Positions 62,773 to 64,000 of a stretch of DNA of 64,000 nt are shown here, one piece after another. The translations under genes were made by a program, and so were the position numbers. A model generated the notes under the pieces. It made no database searches, was not told where the DNA came from, and worked only from the letters and a program-made list of their open reading frames with translations. Where the stretch lies: NCBI GenBank assembly GCA_020226215.1, contig CM035236.1:4035001-4099000 (forward strand), given 5' to 3'. How positions within the stretch are numbered: the first letter of the stretch is position 1; each line of letters opens with the position of its first letter. Source of the DNA: Sindora glabra. Its lineage: Eukaryota; Streptophyta; Magnoliopsida; Fabales; Fabaceae.

Positions 62773-62782
62773 GATACTATGC
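62773..62782 (+). repeat. Right target-site duplication (10 bp)
   Basis: GATACTATGC, an exact copy of 50,319-50,328, lies immediately after the right terminal inverted repeat. Confidence 0.93.
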
Positions 62783-64000
62783 ACCCTGCTATTACTGACG
62801 CGCGTATTTCGTCTATCATCATCCCTCCCTCGGAGTTAATTTCCACCACAAACATAATAATTAATCAAATAAATCAGTGGGGGAAAACTAACATTATTAG
62901 AAAGAGATGTCGATCGCATTCGTTTTGAATTAACCAATTTTTTTATTTTAAGTGACGTATTACAAAATGACCAAAGATGATCATATTTTAATCATTGTTC
63001 AAATGTCTTTGATTGTATTAATTATGTTTTGAGCAAACAAATGGCTCTCTGGTAGATGAGGACCTTCCCGGAAGAGGCACTCCCCGGTTGTGATGTAACA
63101 CGTAACCCAATAATAGCAGTTTTTAAAAATTAGATGAGAGACCGGTCCAATCCACGTGTCAGATTACCGTGGGATAATAGGCAAATTGAAAAAGTTTGTC
63201 TTCCTCTTTGTTCATTCGAGTGTATTAATTGCTATGGGCGGCAAAATTAATTAAAACCGACTTACTCCATTTAAATTGGATTATCATTAATTTAGTTTAG
63301 GAGTATAAGTTATCAGATTATCATTAATTTTGCCGAGTTAATTTAGGGTTTAGGAGTATAAGTTATCAGATTATCATTAATTTAGTTTGTTCTTGAGTTA
63401 TGACTTCATTTAAATTGACCTTAATTTGTGGCGCAATTACTGGATGTAGTAAGAGATTTTTAACATATATAGATGTAATTTTGTATGATTTCCTGCGTAT
63501 AGAATGCAGGTGGTCAAGTTAACTTGCATTTTAAAGTATGTGGTTCTTATTTGTACACTAGTAAAAGCAATTAATACATGTATTGACGAATTTAAAAATT
63601 TTAAGCTGTGGGACAATATTTATATATAAAATTAAAATAAAATTATTATAAAAATTTATATATTTAAATAAAAATAAAATATAATTTATTTTAATATTTT
63701 CTATGTATATTCTTATATGTAATTACTAAGCTTTAAATATTTTTATATTTATTTAAAATGAATTTTTTAATTAATGTAAAAATAATTGTAAGAGTAATTT
63801 TACTTAAATTTATAGAAGTAATATATACTATTGATATATATATTTTTTAAACATATATATATTTATTTTATTATATATATAAATAAATATATATATATAT
63901 TAATCTTTGATAAGGGACTAATTTATTTTAACTGTTTCCTAAAAATAAAATTAATTCTTAGAACAGATCAATTTTCAAAAGCACTCCTTAAGTTTCATGT
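62783..64000. other. Intergenic to window end, nothing coding
   Basis: This continues the host sequence interrupted by the Mutator-like element. A few promoter-like scraps occur (CCACGTGTCAG near 63,152). The end is TA-rich with an AT-repeat patch at about 63,830-63,900. No gene is recognised. Confidence 0.4.
63290..63395. repeat. Tandem duplication, period 53 bp
   Basis: GAGTATAAGTTATCAGATTA starting at 63,301 recurs at 63,354, in both cases followed by TCATTAATTT. This is a recent local duplication. Confidence 0.85.

Overview
This window looks like a nuclear genomic segment of a flowering plant, most likely a eudicot. It is very AT-rich, the genes carry introns with GT..AG borders, gene density is low, and old transposons fill most of the space. 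I cannot name the species.

Layout. Bases 1 to about 23,200 hold no gene I can support. They contain decayed DNA transposons (a CACTA-like element, several palindromic MITE-like repeats, inverted-repeat elements), an LTR-like relic, tandem duplications and a long AT microsatellite. A GC-rich promoter and 5' leader at about 23.2-23.9 kb begins the first gene, a ten-exon (+) strand oxysterol-binding-protein-related protein (PH domain, coiled coil, FFAT-like motif, OSBP lipid-transfer domain; about 774 residues). Convergent to it, at 34.6-40.7 kb on the (-) strand, is a four-exon NRT1/PTR-family transporter of the NPF6 (NRT1.1-like) clade. Its last exon carries two compensating one-base indels, and its third intron holds a 2.3-kb inverted-repeat transposon. 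From 41.4 kb onward the window is transposon territory: a 1-kb TIR element, a LINE 3' fragment, an LTR-like relic, a decayed Ty1/copia polyprotein with a Tourist-like MITE nested in it, and then a complete 12.4-kb Mutator-like element (50,329-62,772).

The Mutator-like element is the most informative object. It has about 82-bp terminal inverted repeats, a perfect 10-bp target-site duplication, a decayed MuDR-type transposase gene and a decayed plant-mobile-domain (PMD) gene, both on the (-) strand. It also has clustered GTGATCA/TGATCAC palindromes near both ends, a TATA box with a plausible 5' splice donor inside the right end, and a repeat-rich interior. Most in-frame stops in its genes are explained by single C-to-T or G-to-A changes.

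The two host genes act in separate processes: lipid exchange at ER contact sites and transport of nitrate or another anion at the plasma membrane. Nothing in the sequence ties them together except their convergent arrangement. I saw no rRNA, tRNA, CRISPR or bacterial-type features. Boundaries given for transposons without a visible target duplication are estimates by eye.
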